A stretch of DNA of 64,000 nucleotides from Rhodoferax aquaticus (GCF_006974105.1 NZ_CP036282.1:4673691-4737690); one strand, 5' to 3'. Positions 54,038 to 63,979 are shown, numbered from the stretch's first letter. Notes: generated by a model from the letters alone, not told the origin. Translations and numbers: made by a program.

Positions 54038-54652
54038 TTAAGGCTGGCGTGTGGGTACCAAAGTGCCCTTCACACGACCTTGGAGCTGCAGCACTTGGTC
54101 TACATTGTCGAAGTCCAAGCTGTCTGCGGTGAAACGGTCTTTGCCGCGCGTAAGCTCCACCGGCTTGTGGGACTTTACTTTTTCAGAATTCAGGAATGCG
54201 TGCAGAAACTCACCCCGATACTCCATGGTTGGTGCCGAGGACGGGTTGCGAGCATCCGCTTCTCTCACGACAACTGCATTGCCGATCAGCTGTACTTCAG
54301 AGTTATCTTCATTAGTCAGCCCCCGAAGAGCAGTGGCCGTAGTAAGCCGGCCTTGTGTGTCGAAAGAACGGATGCGGATAGCGTCAATTTCGATCCATTG
54401 TGTGTCAGGATAATGGCGCGCTTTTTCGCCCTGCACCTCTGAACGGATCTGGCCTTTCGCGTCAAAGGAACGCACATTAAATCCGTGCATATAGTAGTCA
54501 GGCTCGTGGCTCACTGCGCGTTGAGGCGCTTGCACTTCAGGGGGTGGTGTGGTTCGCACCATCCAGTACGTGCCCAAAGCCAGGATCGCCATCACGGCCA
54601 TAGGCAAATACAGTAAGAACCGGTCCCAAATGTCTTTGATAAGGCCAATCAC
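54038..54652 (-). CDS. lptC: LPS export protein LptC
   Basis: 204 residues from GTG 54652, overlapping the kdsC stop (GTGA). A single N-terminal membrane helix (about residues 13-30, LPMAVMAILALGTYW) precedes a beta-jellyroll domain with MHGFNVRSFDAKGQIRSEV and SDNAVV-like repeats ending in QGRVKGTLVP. LptC links the inner-membrane LptBFG transporter to periplasmic LptA. Longer upstream frames are shadows of kdsC. The kdsD-kdsC-lptC order is standard. Confidence 0.92.
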   Translation of the reverse strand: MIGLIKDIWDRFLLYLPMAVMAILALGTYWMVRTTPPPEVQAPQRAVSHEPDYYMHGFNVRSFDAKGQIRSEVQGEKARHYPDTQWIEIDAIRIRSFDTQGRLTTATALRGLTNEDNSEVQLIGNAVVVREADARNPSSAPTMEYRGEFLHAFLNSEKVKSHKPVELTRGKDRFTADSLDFDNVDQVLQLQGRVKGTLVPTRQP

Positions 54653-55194
54653 ACTGTGTACGCTTCCAACAATGCGGCATAGCGACCACTGGCGACCAAG
54701 AGTAGATCGCAAAACTCGCGCACAGCGCCCTCGCCCCCTTGTCGCTGGGTGACGTAATGCGCCACCGCCCGAACTTCTACATGGGCATTGGCCGGCGCAC
54801 ACGCAAAACTGCTGTTGCACATCACCGGCAGGTCGGGCCAGTCATCTCCCATGGCTGCGGCATCGCCCCAAGTCAAACCTAAGGCTTTCAGTGTCAGTTC
54901 TGCAGCCGGGCGCTTGTCCTCTGTGCCGTAGTGCACGTGTTCAATTCCCAAGGCCTTGAGCCGCGTGCGCAAGGGTAAGGAGTCACGCCCGGTGATGATC
55001 ACTGGAGTAATGCCTGCTTTTTGCAACATTTTGAGACCATGGCCATCCAGTGTGTTGAAGCGCTTCAAAGTCTCGCCAGACTCTGAAAATAGCAGCCCGC
55101 CGTCCGTGAGCACTCCATCAACGTCGAAAAAAACGACCCGAATGCCTTGCGCCTTTAACAAGAGTTCTGGGGCTATCTGCAAGCTTGGCTTCAT
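54649..55194 (-). CDS. kdsC: 3-deoxy-D-manno-octulosonate 8-phosphate phosphatase
   Basis: 181 residues from ATG 55194. HAD-type motifs VFFDVDGVLTDGGL (nucleophile Asp), IITGRDS, and MGDDWPDLPVM are complete. It dephosphorylates Kdo-8-phosphate to Kdo for lipid A-core synthesis. Start and stop overlap its neighbours by a few bases: kdsD ends TGATG, lptC begins GTGA. The operon is translationally coupled throughout. Confidence 0.96.
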   Translation of the reverse strand: MKPSLQIAPELLLKAQGIRVVFFDVDGVLTDGGLLFSESGETLKRFNTLDGHGLKMLQKAGITPVIITGRDSLPLRTRLKALGIEHVHYGTEDKRPAAELTLKALGLTWGDAAAMGDDWPDLPVMCNSSFACAPANAHVEVRAVAHYVTQRQGGEGAVREFCDLLLVASGRYAALLEAYTV

Positions 55195-56195
55195 CAGATC
55201 ACCTTTGCCCGCATAAGGTCGCCCACGTGGACGATACCGCACAGATCACCGGCTTCGCCTTGAACCAACACACTGGTAATGCGCCGTGTCTCCATGAGGT
55301 CTGCAGCCTCAACTGCTAATGCATCCACAGAAATTGACGATGGAGAGCGGTGCATTAAGTCAGAGGCAATTTTGCCGCGCAGGTCGGTACCCTGTTCCAC
55401 AAGGCGTCTTAAGTCTCCGTCGGTGAATATTCCAACTACCTGGCCCCGCGCATCCGCAACCACCGCACAGCCTAAACCTTTAGCGCTCATTTCACGCATG
55501 AGTTCACTGAAGCCGGCCCCTGGCAATACCTGCGGAACCTCGGTACCTGATCGCATGACGTCACGCACATGGGTGAGTAGTTTTCGGCCTAAGGCCCCAC
55601 CGGGGTGCGAGCGTGCGAAATCTTCTGCACGAAAGCCACGCGCATCCAACAGCGCAAGTGCCAAGGCATCTCCCAAGGCAAGCTGCGCTGTAGTGCTCGC
55701 AGTGGGAGCGAGGTTGAGTGGACACGCCTCTTTGTCTACCGCTGTGTCCAACCAATGGTCTGCGTGTTTAGCAAGAGAAGAATGCGGGCTGGCTGTCATG
55801 GCCACCACGACGGTCCCTTGTCGCTTCAGCATGGGCAAAATTGCGGCCATTTCTTGAGACTCGCCACTATTGGAAATAGCCAGCACGATGTCGGCAGCGG
55901 TGACCATGCCCAAGTCGCCATGGCTGGCTTCGGCGGGATGGACAAACATGGAGGGCGTGCCGGTAGACGCCAATGTTGCAGCAATCTTGCGGCCAATGTG
56001 CCCACTTTTGCCCATGCCCATGACTACAACGCGTCCCTTGTTGGCGAGCATGAGCGACACCACGTTGACAAATGCTATGCCAACCCGTGCCTTGAGCCCA
56101 AGCACTGCAGCCGCTTCGATGTCAAAAGTTTCGCGTGCTAAGGCAAGAGTGCGCGCCTCAAATGAGGTACTTGCGTGGGGAGCGTAGGCATTCAT
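55194..56195 (-). CDS. kdsD: arabinose-5-phosphate isomerase
   Basis: 333 residues: a SIS sugar-isomerase domain (GMGKSGHIGRKIAATLASTG; PAEASHGDLGMV) and a pair of CBS domains (about residues 205-330, ADARGQVVGIFTDGDLRR). It converts ribulose-5-phosphate to arabinose-5-phosphate, the first step to Kdo. It is first in the kdsD-kdsC-lptC unit and diverges from the antiporter gene 44 bases away. Confidence 0.95.
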   Translation of the reverse strand: MNAYAPHASTSFEARTLALARETFDIEAAAVLGLKARVGIAFVNVVSLMLANKGRVVVMGMGKSGHIGRKIAATLASTGTPSMFVHPAEASHGDLGMVTAADIVLAISNSGESQEMAAILPMLKRQGTVVVAMTASPHSSLAKHADHWLDTAVDKEACPLNLAPTASTTAQLALGDALALALLDARGFRAEDFARSHPGGALGRKLLTHVRDVMRSGTEVPQVLPGAGFSELMREMSAKGLGCAVVADARGQVVGIFTDGDLRRLVEQGTDLRGKIASDLMHRSPSSISVDALAVEAADLMETRRITSVLVQGEAGDLCGIVHVGDLMRAKVI

Positions 56196-56239
56196 GCGGG
56201 TATTTTATAGAGCCAATGCCTTGTTGCTAGTATGTGGCT

Positions 56240-58219
56240 ATGTCGGCACTTGAAATCACCCTCATCTACTTGTTAGCCGCTGTACTCGGCGTTGTGGCCT
56301 GCCGCTACCTAAGACTGCCCCCCATGATCGGTTACTTGGCTGTTGGCGTGGCTATTGGCCCGCATGCCATGGCAGTGTCTAAAAATGACAGTGCAATACA
56401 ACACCTAGGTGAGTTTGGGGTGGTGTTTCTTATGTTCGTGATCGGCTTGGAGTTCAACTTGCCCAAGCTTCGGGCCATGCGCCGACATGTTTTTGGTTTG
56501 GGGCTTTTGCAAGTGGTTTTGACCATTGTTGGAGCCACTCTTGTTGCAATGGGCTTGTCAAGCTTGCTGCCTACTGAGTGGGGCGTACGTTGGCAAACTG
56601 CGCTAGCACTGTCTAGCGCGCTGGCCATGAGTAGCACCGCCATTGTTGTGAAGCTGATGGCCGAGCGCTTGGAGCTGGACACGGAACATGGCAAGCGTGT
56701 CATGGGCGTGCTTCTGTTTCAGGATTTGGCAGTAGTTCCTCTGCTGGTACTGATTCCCGCCTTGGGGGCATCGGGTGAAGCGCTGGCGGGTGCGTTGGCC
56801 CTTGCCGCCCTAAAGGCCACCGTCTTGGTTGGGGTGCTGCTGGTGGGGGGCCAGCACGTCATGCGCCATTGGCTGACGCTAGTGGCTAGGCGCAAGAGCT
56901 CTGAGTTGTTTGTACTGAATCTGCTCTTGATCACATTGGGCTTGGCTTGGCTTACTGAGTTTGCAGGGCTTAGCCTTGCGCTCGGTGCCTTCATTGCGGG
57001 AATGTTGATTTCCGAAACCAAGTTCAAGCACCAAGTAGAAACAGACATTCGCCCCTTCCATGACGTTTTGCTGGGGCTTTTCTTCATCAGTATTGGCATG
57101 CTTTTGGATTGGCGCCTTGTATTTGAACGCTGGCCACTTGTTGTGCTCTTGCTTTTTATACCCACACTGCTCAAAGCCGCTTTGGTTGCGGGCCTGTCAC
57201 GTCTGCTCGGTGCCAGTCCTGGGGTGTCCTTAAGGACGGGCTTGTATCTGGCACAGGCTGGGGAGTTTGGGTTTGTCTTGTTGGCATTGGCCAGAGGTCA
57301 GGGCTTGATCGCACCTGAATTGTTGAACCCCATTCTGGCGGGCATGGTGCTGTCTATGGTGGCCACCCCGTTCATTGTGATGTACAGCAACCGCATCGTC
57401 ATGAAACTAGTGGCTAGCGAGTGGCTCATGCAGTCCCTGCAGATGACCAATATTGCCCGGAAATCCATCGGCGCCAACAAACACGTCATTATTTGCGGCT
57501 ATGGACGCTGCGGACAGAACTTGGCCAGGATGTTGGAGCAAGAGCATATTCCTTACGTTGCCTTGGACTTGGATCCCGACCGAGTGCAGCAAGCCTCTGC
57601 AGCAGGGGATTCTGTGGTGTTCGGGGACTCGTCAAGAAGTCAAGCGCTGATGGCGGCAGGCCTTGCACGCGCTAGCGCGGTGGTCATTACCTTTGTGAGT
57701 GTGCCGGGTGCGTTGAAAGTTTTGGATTGCATTAAGTCGCATGCCCCTCAGGTGCCGGTAATTGTTCGTACCCAAGACGACGCCGCTCTAGAACGCCTGC
57801 AAGAGGCCGGGGCAACCGAAGTTGTACCAGAGGCCATTGAGGGCTCACTCATGCTTGCAAGCCACGCCTTGGCCCTGGTAGGGGTGCCTATGCGCCGTGT
57901 GATCCGCATGGTGCAAGAACAGCGCGATGCCCGGTACAACTTATTGCGCGGTTTTTTCCATGGGTCAGACGATAACTCAGGGGATGAATTGCAACATGAG
58001 CGTCTTGTGACCATGGTTCTTCCCGGCGGTGCCAAATCAATTGGCCAGTCTTTGGCACAACTCAATTTGGAAGCACTAGGAGTTCGAGTAATGTCTGTGC
58101 GCAAATCTGGCGGCAAAGCTATGGAGGTCAATGCGGGATTGACTTTGAACTTTGGCGACACCTTAGTTCTCTCTGGCAAAGCTGAGGAGTTATCGCTCGC
58201 TGAAGACCGGTTGCTTTAG
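56240..58219 (+). CDS. CPA2 monovalent cation:proton antiporter with TrkA-N domain (KefB/YbaL-like)
   Basis: 659 residues from ATG 56240. About twelve membrane helices fill residues 1-385 with the GLEFNLPKL and ALAMSSTAIVVKLM motifs of the Na/H exchanger family. A Rossmann TrkA-N (RCK) domain follows (HVIICGYGRCGQNLARML; ALDLDPDRV), then a TrkA-C domain (VVPEAIEGSLMLASHALAL to the end). It probably exports potassium or another cation for protons and is gated by nucleotide or ligand binding. Divergent from kdsD. Confidence 0.92.
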   Translation: MSALEITLIYLLAAVLGVVACRYLRLPPMIGYLAVGVAIGPHAMAVSKNDSAIQHLGEFGVVFLMFVIGLEFNLPKLRAMRRHVFGLGLLQVVLTIVGATLVAMGLSSLLPTEWGVRWQTALALSSALAMSSTAIVVKLMAERLELDTEHGKRVMGVLLFQDLAVVPLLVLIPALGASGEALAGALALAALKATVLVGVLLVGGQHVMRHWLTLVARRKSSELFVLNLLLITLGLAWLTEFAGLSLALGAFIAGMLISETKFKHQVETDIRPFHDVLLGLFFISIGMLLDWRLVFERWPLVVLLLFIPTLLKAALVAGLSRLLGASPGVSLRTGLYLAQAGEFGFVLLALARGQGLIAPELLNPILAGMVLSMVATPFIVMYSNRIVMKLVASEWLMQSLQMTNIARKSIGANKHVIICGYGRCGQNLARMLEQEHIPYVALDLDPDRVQQASAAGDSVVFGDSSRSQALMAAGLARASAVVITFVSVPGALKVLDCIKSHAPQVPVIVRTQDDAALERLQEAGATEVVPEAIEGSLMLASHALALVGVPMRRVIRMVQEQRDARYNLLRGFFHGSDDNSGDELQHERLVTMVLPGGAKSIGQSLAQLNLEALGVRVMSVRKSGGKAMEVNAGLTLNFGDTLVLSGKAEELSLAEDRLL

Positions 58220-58302
58220 CGTGACATATGCCTCGTTAGGGACATTGGGGGCACAATAACGCTCCTTGTGCTTCACCCGTAAGCAAATTCAGTGGAAACA
58301 GC

Positions 58303-58857
58303 ATGCAACACCTCAGCGTCAGTCAGTATTTACGAAACCATATACGAACGGTGCCGGATTGGCCCGCTCCTGGGGTTCAGTTCCGAGACATTACACCCCT
58401 CTTGCAGGACGCTAAGGTCTTCCGTGTGTTGATTGACGCCTTCGTGCATCGTTACATGGACAAGGACATGCGCCCCGACGTCGTCGCTGGTTTAGATGCG
58501 CGTGGCTTTATCTTGGGATCTGTGGTTGCTTACGAGCTCAACGTTGGCTTTGTGCCCATTCGCAAAAAAGGGAAGTTGCCGTTCACGACCGTGGAAGAAA
58601 CTTATGAGCTTGAGTACGGAAGCGCAACCGTTGAGTTGCACACTGACGCTGTGAAAGCTGGTGATAGGGTTCTGTTGATCGATGACCTCATCGCAACAGG
58701 GGGAACCATGATGGCCGGAAAGAAGCTTTTGGAACGCCAAGGTGCCATCGTCATGGAGGGCGCCGCTATTGTTGACTTGCCCGAATTGGGTGGCTCACAA
58801 AAGCTCAAGGAAGGTGGACTGTCCTTGTTTACGTTGTTAGATTTCGCAGGCCATTGA
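58303..58857 (+). CDS. apt: adenine phosphoribosyltransferase
   Basis: 184 residues. The PRPP-binding loop [17 protein letters not shown] and the flexible hood region with [20 protein letters not shown] identify APRT, which salvages adenine to [20 protein letters not shown] at the start is family-typical. Monocistronic; a gap of 83 bases separates it from the antiporter gene and a small hairpin lies after it. Confidence 0.97.
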   Translation: MQHLSVSQYLRNHIRTVPDWPAPGVQFRDITPLLQDAKVFRVLIDAFVHRYMDKDMRPDVVAGLDARGFILGSVVAYELNVGFVPIRKKGKLPFTTVEETYELEYGSATVELHTDAVKAGDRVLLIDDLIATGGTMMAGKKLLERQGAIVMEGAAIVDLPELGGSQKLKEGGLSLFTLLDFAGH

Positions 58858-58877
58858 GACTCTGGCCTGCACGTAGT

Positions 58878-58892
58878 CGTTTCAGTGAAACG
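58878..58892. terminator. weak hairpin between convergent genes
   Basis: CGTTTC-AGT-GAAACG gives a 6-bp stem with a three-base loop in the 35-base convergent gap of apt and the next gene. There is no T run, so it may be a Rho-assisted or merely structural hairpin. Confidence 0.35.
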
Positions 58893-59612
58893 CTACCTAA
58901 GCTCACCATATTGAGTGCCACCCAAAGGTGAGGGGCGGTCGTCAAGCTCGGTATCTACAAACGTGGTATCAGGGTAACCTGTATCGGGGCTTGCGTGGAC
59001 GATTTCACCCGGGCTGGACAGTTGCACGCCGCCGACGGGAGTGGACAGCGCACGCTTGAATGCCTCAACTTCATCCTCTTGCAAAGCATCAAACCGCGGT
59101 TTCGCCGCGGGTTTGGATGTCGCGTGGGGCTCTGGAACTGATGGCTTTGGCGTTGGCGAGGCCACTGCTTGACTGCCAACTGTTTCATTGATCCGCCAGT
59201 ACACGGACGACACCACTATGTCGTGCCGTACCTTGGCCGTCTGAGAAATGAGGGTTTCAATTTCTGTCAATCGACCTAGCTCGCTCCCTTGTAGTCGGAC
59301 CAAGTCCATCATGATGAGGTATTGGCGACCCCGAGAATCCAAGGACAAGACCTTGAATCTATAGCTGACTGACAGCACGCCGACACGGGTCATCGTTTCA
59401 CGAACCACGGCATAGAGCATTTCCCGACGCTCAAGACGCTCATTTCTGCGGGTTGCTCCGCCTCCATTGACTGGAACATGCGATTGGATGGCTTTCGCAA
59501 TATCCGAGGCGTTCAAAGGTACCGTTTCATCCGCGCTCTTAAGCCCAGACAAGGGGCTTGCCGCTTTAGATGAACCAGGTGTTTTCTTAAAAAATCGGCT
59601 GAATATGGACAT
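58893..59612 (-). CDS. conserved hypothetical protein
   Basis: 239 residues, no family recognised. A basic start (MSIFSRFFKKTPGSS) is followed by an Ala/Ser region; residues about 55-145 are the only ordered-looking block, with RRNERLERREMLYAVVRE and LSLDSRGRQYLIMMDLVRL patterns. The C-terminal third is Pro/Ser/Asp-rich and likely disordered. It lies just after mnmE on the same strand, 42 bases apart, so it may be co-transcribed with the origin-side operon. Confidence 0.75.
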   Translation of the reverse strand: MSIFSRFFKKTPGSSKAASPLSGLKSADETVPLNASDIAKAIQSHVPVNGGGATRRNERLERREMLYAVVRETMTRVGVLSVSYRFKVLSLDSRGRQYLIMMDLVRLQGSELGRLTEIETLISQTAKVRHDIVVSSVYWRINETVGSQAVASPTPKPSVPEPHATSKPAAKPRFDALQEDEVEAFKRALSTPVGGVQLSSPGEIVHASPDTGYPDTTFVDTELDDRPSPLGGTQYGELR

Positions 59613-59654
59613 TGTGAGGCTCTCGTCAGCAAAAATAGGCGCGGCGGTTCTTGG

Positions 59655-61061
59655 CTATTTTCCAATGCAAAACTTGGAAAAAATAACACCCAACAAATCA
59701 TCCGGGGTGAATTCTCCCGTAATTTCTGCCAAGGCCAACTGCGCTAATCGTAATTCTTCCGCCATAAGGTCAAGCGTTTGTATATGCGCTTTCAGATGCA
59801 AGTGCGCATTTTCCAGATGGGCGGCGACTCGTCGCAACGCTTGAAGGTGCCTTTCCCGGGCAATAAAAACTCCGCCTGCTGGCGCACTCCATCCGGCCAC
59901 CTCTAAAAGCTTGTGGCGCAATGCCTCTAGGCCTTGACCGTGTTTGGCCGAAATGACAATGCCCTCCTGGCTAGGAGCTGGGGCCATGAGGTCGCCTTTG
60001 TTCCACACATGGATTATGGGAACATGCTTGGGGAGAATTCTGGCTGTAGCGCTTGCTATGTCTTCGTCTGCCGCTATGTATTTCGCAGCAGTAGCCTGGG
60101 AAATGTCATGCAAGAATACAAGTGCATCTGCTGCACCAATGGCATCCCAAGTACGTGCTATCCCGATTTTTTCGACAATATCCTCACTTGCCCTCAAGCC
60201 TGCTGTATCCACGATGTGGATAGGAATGCCTTCAATTTGAATGGTCTCCTGCACTTTGTCTCGGGTCGTACCTGCAATAGGTGTAACGATTGCCAATTCA
60301 GCGCCAGCGAGAGCATTCAACAGTGAGGACTTTCCGGCATTCGGCTGCCCAGCGATCACAACGGTGAGCCCCTCACGCAGCAAGGCTCCCTGTTGGGCTC
60401 TTTGCGTTAATTGGGATAGTGACTGGGACAATCGAACCACTTGGCCTTCGGCGTCTGCTTTTTTCAGGAAGTCGATTTCTTCTTCCGGAAAGTCTAGCGT
60501 CGCTTCTACAAGCATTCGCAAATGAACGAGCGCATCTTTGAGAACGACCACTTCTTTTGAGAAAACGCCGGACAGGGACTGCGAAGCACTGCGCGCTGCC
60601 GCTTCGGTGCTGGCATCAATCAGGTCAGCAATCGCCTCTGCCTGTGCCAAGTCAAGCTTGTCATTGAGAAAAGCACGTTGCGTAAACTCGCCCGCTTGGG
60701 CCATTCGCAAGCTTGGCAACAGCGGTTGTTGACGTGGAGGCCTACAGTCTTGGGCGAGTTCAAAACACCGTGCAACCAAGAGCTGCAACACAATAGGTCC
60801 ACCATGCGCCTGAAGTTCAAGGACGTCTTCCCCTGTGTAGGAATGTGGCCCCGGGAAAAAAATCAGCAGCCCGTGGTCAATGGGGACTCCCTGCGCATCT
60901 CTGAACGCTAGATAGGTGGCTTCTCTTGGCTGCAGCGTTTTTTGGGCTAGGGCTTGGGCAAACTCTCGGACGTTTGGACCACTGATTCGCACAATTCCCA
61001 CCGATCCTCTACCTGGTGCCGTAGCAATAGCGATGACGGGATCATGGTGCTTGGAAAGCAT
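59655..61061 (-). CDS. mnmE: tRNA U34 modification GTPase MnmE
   Basis: 468 residues. Order: N-terminal tetrahydrofolate-binding domain ([13 protein letters not shown]), helical domain, inserted G domain with P-loop [30 protein letters not shown], and the C-terminal FCIGK motif with its active Cys. With MnmG it forms cmnm5 and related groups on U34 of tRNA. Typical position after yidC in the origin block. Confidence 0.97.
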   Translation of the reverse strand: MLSKHHDPVIAIATAPGRGSVGIVRISGPNVREFAQALAQKTLQPREATYLAFRDAQGVPIDHGLLIFFPGPHSYTGEDVLELQAHGGPIVLQLLVARCFELAQDCRPPRQQPLLPSLRMAQAGEFTQRAFLNDKLDLAQAEAIADLIDASTEAAARSASQSLSGVFSKEVVVLKDALVHLRMLVEATLDFPEEEIDFLKKADAEGQVVRLSQSLSQLTQRAQQGALLREGLTVVIAGQPNAGKSSLLNALAGAELAIVTPIAGTTRDKVQETIQIEGIPIHIVDTAGLRASEDIVEKIGIARTWDAIGAADALVFLHDISQATAAKYIAADEDIASATARILPKHVPIIHVWNKGDLMAPAPSQEGIVISAKHGQGLEALRHKLLEVAGWSAPAGGVFIARERHLQALRRVAAHLENAHLHLKAHIQTLDLMAEELRLAQLALAEITGEFTPDDLLGVIFSKFCIGK

Positions 61062-61080
61062 GTGTGCTTAGGATTCTTGC

Positions 61081-61107
61081 AAGGCTTGGCCGAGGAGACC
61101 AAGCCTT
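61081..61107 (-). other. 9-bp hairpin between yidC and mnmE
   Basis: AAGGCTTGG / CCAAGCCTT with a nine-base loop in the 59-base space. There is no T run, so it is more likely an mRNA-stability or partial-terminator element than a full stop. Confidence 0.4.
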
Positions 61108-61120
61108 ACCTTGTGCAGGT

Positions 61121-62830
61121 CTATTTGAACTTAGGGAGATTGAACTGCGGCGGTACCCCCATGCGGGTATTAATGATCCACTGCTGGGCAATCGACAACA
61201 CGTTATTCGTGATCCAGTACAACACCAGCCCTGCGGGGAAGAAGAAGAACATGACACTGAAAATCAAGGGCATGAACCACATCATCTTCGCTTGCAGTGG
61301 GTCTGGCGGCGCTGGATTCAACGCAGTTTGCAACAGTGTCGTGAGCGTCATGACCAAAGGCAAGATGTAGAACGGGTCAGGCGATGACAAATCGTGGATC
61401 CACAAAATCCAGGGCGCACTGCGCATCTCAACGCTCGACAACAAGACGTTGTACAAAGCAATGAACACCGGAATCTGAACCATGATGGGGAAGCACCCAC
61501 CCATCGGATTGACCTTTTCCTCGCGGTAGATGCGCATCATCTCCTGCTGCATTTGCTGCGGATTGTCCTTGAGACGCTCACGCATTTCCATGATTTTCGG
61601 ATTGACGGCCTTCATTTTGGCCATGCTGGCGTAGGCTTTTGCGTTGAGCCAGTAAAACGCTATCTTTAACAAGAGCACAAGCGCCATGATGGACCAGCCC
61701 CAGTTCTGAATCAGGCTGTGCAGCTTATCCAAGAGCCAGTACAAAGGTTTGGCCATGATGGTCAACCATCCATAGTCTTTGACCAATTCCAAGCCTGGCG
61801 CCAGTGCCTCAAGCATTTTTTCTTCTTGAGGGCCAACAAAGAGTTTGGCTTCTATCGCCTTGGTGGCGCCTGGGGCAATGGACTCTATCGGCGCAATCAT
61901 GGACACGCGGTAGCAGCAGTCTGCCAAACTTGAACCTATATCCACACCATCCAAAGAGTTGGTGCGCTTTACGCCATTCGGCAGAATCCATGCACTTGCA
62001 AAATAGTGCTGAACCATGGCCACATAGCCGGAGGAAGACTCTTTCTCAATGTCGTCTTTTTTCTTCTTAATGTCTTTGAATTCAACCTTCTGGTATTTTT
62101 TGGCTTCTGTGTAGACCGCTGGCCCCGTGAACGTCGAGTAAAAAGACGACTCGCCAGCTGGCTTGTTGCCGTCACGCACCAACTGAAAGTAAACCTGTGG
62201 TGTCAGCGCTGCGGCTGACACATTCGTCAACTCATGCTTGACCGCAATGTCGTAAGCCCCGCGACGCATGGTGTAGGTCTTAACCAACTTGATACCACCC
62301 ACATCACCCGACTCAAAGCGAACAACCAATTCACCTTCGCCTTCTTTCAGCGCCCGAGCACCCGTGAAAACCATGGGCGTCTTGTGGTACGGATACGCAC
62401 CCGCGACGGCCGTACCAATCACGCCAGTTTCAGCTTGGTAGATTCTGTCTTTGCTGTTGTTCAATAGAACTACATTTTTTGTTTTGTCTACGCTATCGGC
62501 GTAGTTCAGAAACTCAGAACGAACCAGCGAGCCTCCCTCGGTATCAAACGTGAGTTTGAAAACGTCGGTGGAAACTTCAATCAATTCTTTGGGGGCAACG
62601 GGGGCAATACCTGCGGCCGGAACCACTGGCGCTGCAGCGGCAGTCACACTAGCCGCTTGAGGTACACCGTTGGCAGCGCTCGGCGCTTCAGAAGGCGTCG
62701 CCGCTTTCTGGGCAACAGGACTAGGCATAAAGGTCGCTTTGCGTCCATTAAACACCTGCCATTGGTCCCACAGAAGCACCATGGAAAATCCAAAGATTAC
62801 CCACAAAATAGTGCGGCGTATATCGTTCAT
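61121..62830 (-). CDS. yidC: membrane protein insertase YidC
   Basis: 569 residues, full-length gram-negative form: an N-terminal helix (residues 7-23), a large periplasmic beta domain (about 60-355), and five later helices with MLKIAFYWLNAKAYA, REEKVNPMGGCFPIMVQIPV and PDPFYILPLVM regions. It inserts proteins into the inner membrane alone or with SecYEG. The ATG overlaps the yidD stop (ATGA), the usual coupled order rpmH-rnpA-yidD-yidC. Confidence 0.97.
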   Translation of the reverse strand: MNDIRRTILWVIFGFSMVLLWDQWQVFNGRKATFMPSPVAQKAATPSEAPSAANGVPQAASVTAAAAPVVPAAGIAPVAPKELIEVSTDVFKLTFDTEGGSLVRSEFLNYADSVDKTKNVVLLNNSKDRIYQAETGVIGTAVAGAYPYHKTPMVFTGARALKEGEGELVVRFESGDVGGIKLVKTYTMRRGAYDIAVKHELTNVSAAALTPQVYFQLVRDGNKPAGESSFYSTFTGPAVYTEAKKYQKVEFKDIKKKKDDIEKESSSGYVAMVQHYFASAWILPNGVKRTNSLDGVDIGSSLADCCYRVSMIAPIESIAPGATKAIEAKLFVGPQEEKMLEALAPGLELVKDYGWLTIMAKPLYWLLDKLHSLIQNWGWSIMALVLLLKIAFYWLNAKAYASMAKMKAVNPKIMEMRERLKDNPQQMQQEMMRIYREEKVNPMGGCFPIMVQIPVFIALYNVLLSSVEMRSAPWILWIHDLSSPDPFYILPLVMTLTTLLQTALNPAPPDPLQAKMMWFMPLIFSVMFFFFPAGLVLYWITNNVLSIAQQWIINTRMGVPPQFNLPKFK

Positions 62831-63099
62831 GAAGATTTCTTTGTAGAGGGATGAGTAAACAGACGTGTGAAAAGTCGCGGTGCGTCCTTAGGGACTGGAT
62901 CGTAACCGCCCGCACACCATGGATGACATCGTGCAAGCCGGGCCATCGTCAAATAAGTGCCAATTGCTGCCCCATGGTCATGCAAGGCTTGCAAAGAATA
63001 CAACGAGCACGTCGGTTCGAAACGGCATGACGAACCTAACCATGGACTAAGAAACGTTCGGTAAGCTTTGACCAAACTTGTTAGCAACGCGCGCATCAT
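62827..63099 (-). CDS. yidD: membrane protein insertion factor YidD
   Basis: 90 residues. The signature LVKAYRTFLSPWLGSSCRFEPTCS... is visible in part (SPWLGSSCRFEPTCSLYSLQ) with the conserved cysteines, then HPWCAGGYDPVP. It is an accessory of YidC-dependent membrane insertion. Overlaps rnpA upstream and yidC downstream by four bases each. Confidence 0.95.
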   Translation of the reverse strand: MMRALLTSLVKAYRTFLSPWLGSSCRFEPTCSLYSLQALHDHGAAIGTYLTMARLARCHPWCAGGYDPVPKDAPRLFTRLFTHPSTKKSS

Positions 63100-63530
63100 G
63101 ACGCTGGCCTCGGCTTACCGCGGTCTAACGAAGACCGGGCATTCGCCATTGCAAACAGCTGAATTAACTCGGTCCGCACGGCCGCCTTCAAAGCAGACGA
63201 ACTCGCGCTAACAAACTGCGCCTTATCAAACGCTGTTCGCAACCTGACGACATGCGCTTGTTGCTTTAAGCCGGATTCTGCTTGTAGGGAAATGCTGTAG
63301 ACCTGGCGCTTGATGGCATTGCGGGTTACTGCTCGACGCGCCCAACGCTTTGGCACCATAGCGCCAAGCCAAACATCGTGCGAGGGAAAAAGTAGGGCTT
63401 TAGGAGCAGAAACACCCGATAAATCGGGTGCATCAAGGCCACAGCAGTGCAAAACAAAATGGTCTGTTTTTGACAAGACCCGACCCGCCATGACAGCTTG
63501 GAACTGGGGTCGTGTTTGCAGCCGTTTCAC
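63096..63530 (-). CDS. rnpA: ribonuclease P protein component
   Basis: 144 residues. The basic RNR-type motif around RWARRAVTRNAIKRQVYS is characteristic of RnpA, which helps the RNase P RNA mature tRNA 5' ends. The C-terminus is slightly longer than average. It lies 67 bases downstream of rpmH. Confidence 0.95.
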   Translation of the reverse strand: MKRLQTRPQFQAVMAGRVLSKTDHFVLHCCGLDAPDLSGVSAPKALLFPSHDVWLGAMVPKRWARRAVTRNAIKRQVYSISLQAESGLKQQAHVVRLRTAFDKAQFVSASSSALKAAVRTELIQLFAMANARSSLDRGKPRPAS

Positions 63531-63597
63531 AAATTACCCCTGCAACGGGCACGCACGTTCGAAATCGAACTGCGCACCTACCCGCTGAATTGCGATG

Positions 63598-63732
63598 TTA
63601 GACAGCCAGGCGTTTACGGCCCTTGGCACGGCGTGCGTTGATCACAGCGCGACCACCACGGGTCTTCATGCGAACCAGAAAACCGTGGGTACGTGCACGG
63701 CGAATTTTGGAGGGTTGGTATGTGCGTTTCAT
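63598..63732 (-). CDS. rpmH: 50S ribosomal protein L34
   Basis: 44 residues, [20 protein letters not shown] start and an Arg/Lys-rich remainder ending KGRKRLAV, the invariant L34 pattern. It is the first gene of the minus-strand origin operon and faces dnaA across 247 bases. Too short for many gene finders but unmistakable. Confidence 0.98.
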   Translation of the reverse strand: MKRTYQPSKIRRARTHGFLVRMKTRGGRAVINARRAKGRKRLAV

Positions 63733-63905
63733 GTTAAATCCTAACTAACTGTGTTTCATCCAACGTTGCTCTCACAACGGGACTTTGGCCTATTCGCCCT
63801 AAACACAATCAGGGCAACCCGGCATTATCACAAATTTCAAGACAGATAGCAAGTTTATCGTTCTAAGACCTTGAGTAGGGCGCATAGAAGTTGACCAAAT
63901 GAGAA

Positions 63906-63963
63906 TGTGGATAAGCTATTGATAATCTACAATCGGTGCCACAGCAGATTAACAATATCCACA
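63906..63963. promoter_or_regulatory. DnaA boxes in the rpmH-dnaA gap
   Basis: TGTGGATAA (63906-63914) is an exact DnaA box on the minus strand. ATATCCACA (63955-63963) is a one-mismatch box on the plus strand. Both lie in the AT-richer 247-base gap in front of dnaA and probably serve dnaA autoregulation and possibly origin function. The gap has no other gene. Confidence 0.75.
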
Positions 63964-63979
63964 GTAGCTGAAGAGAACT

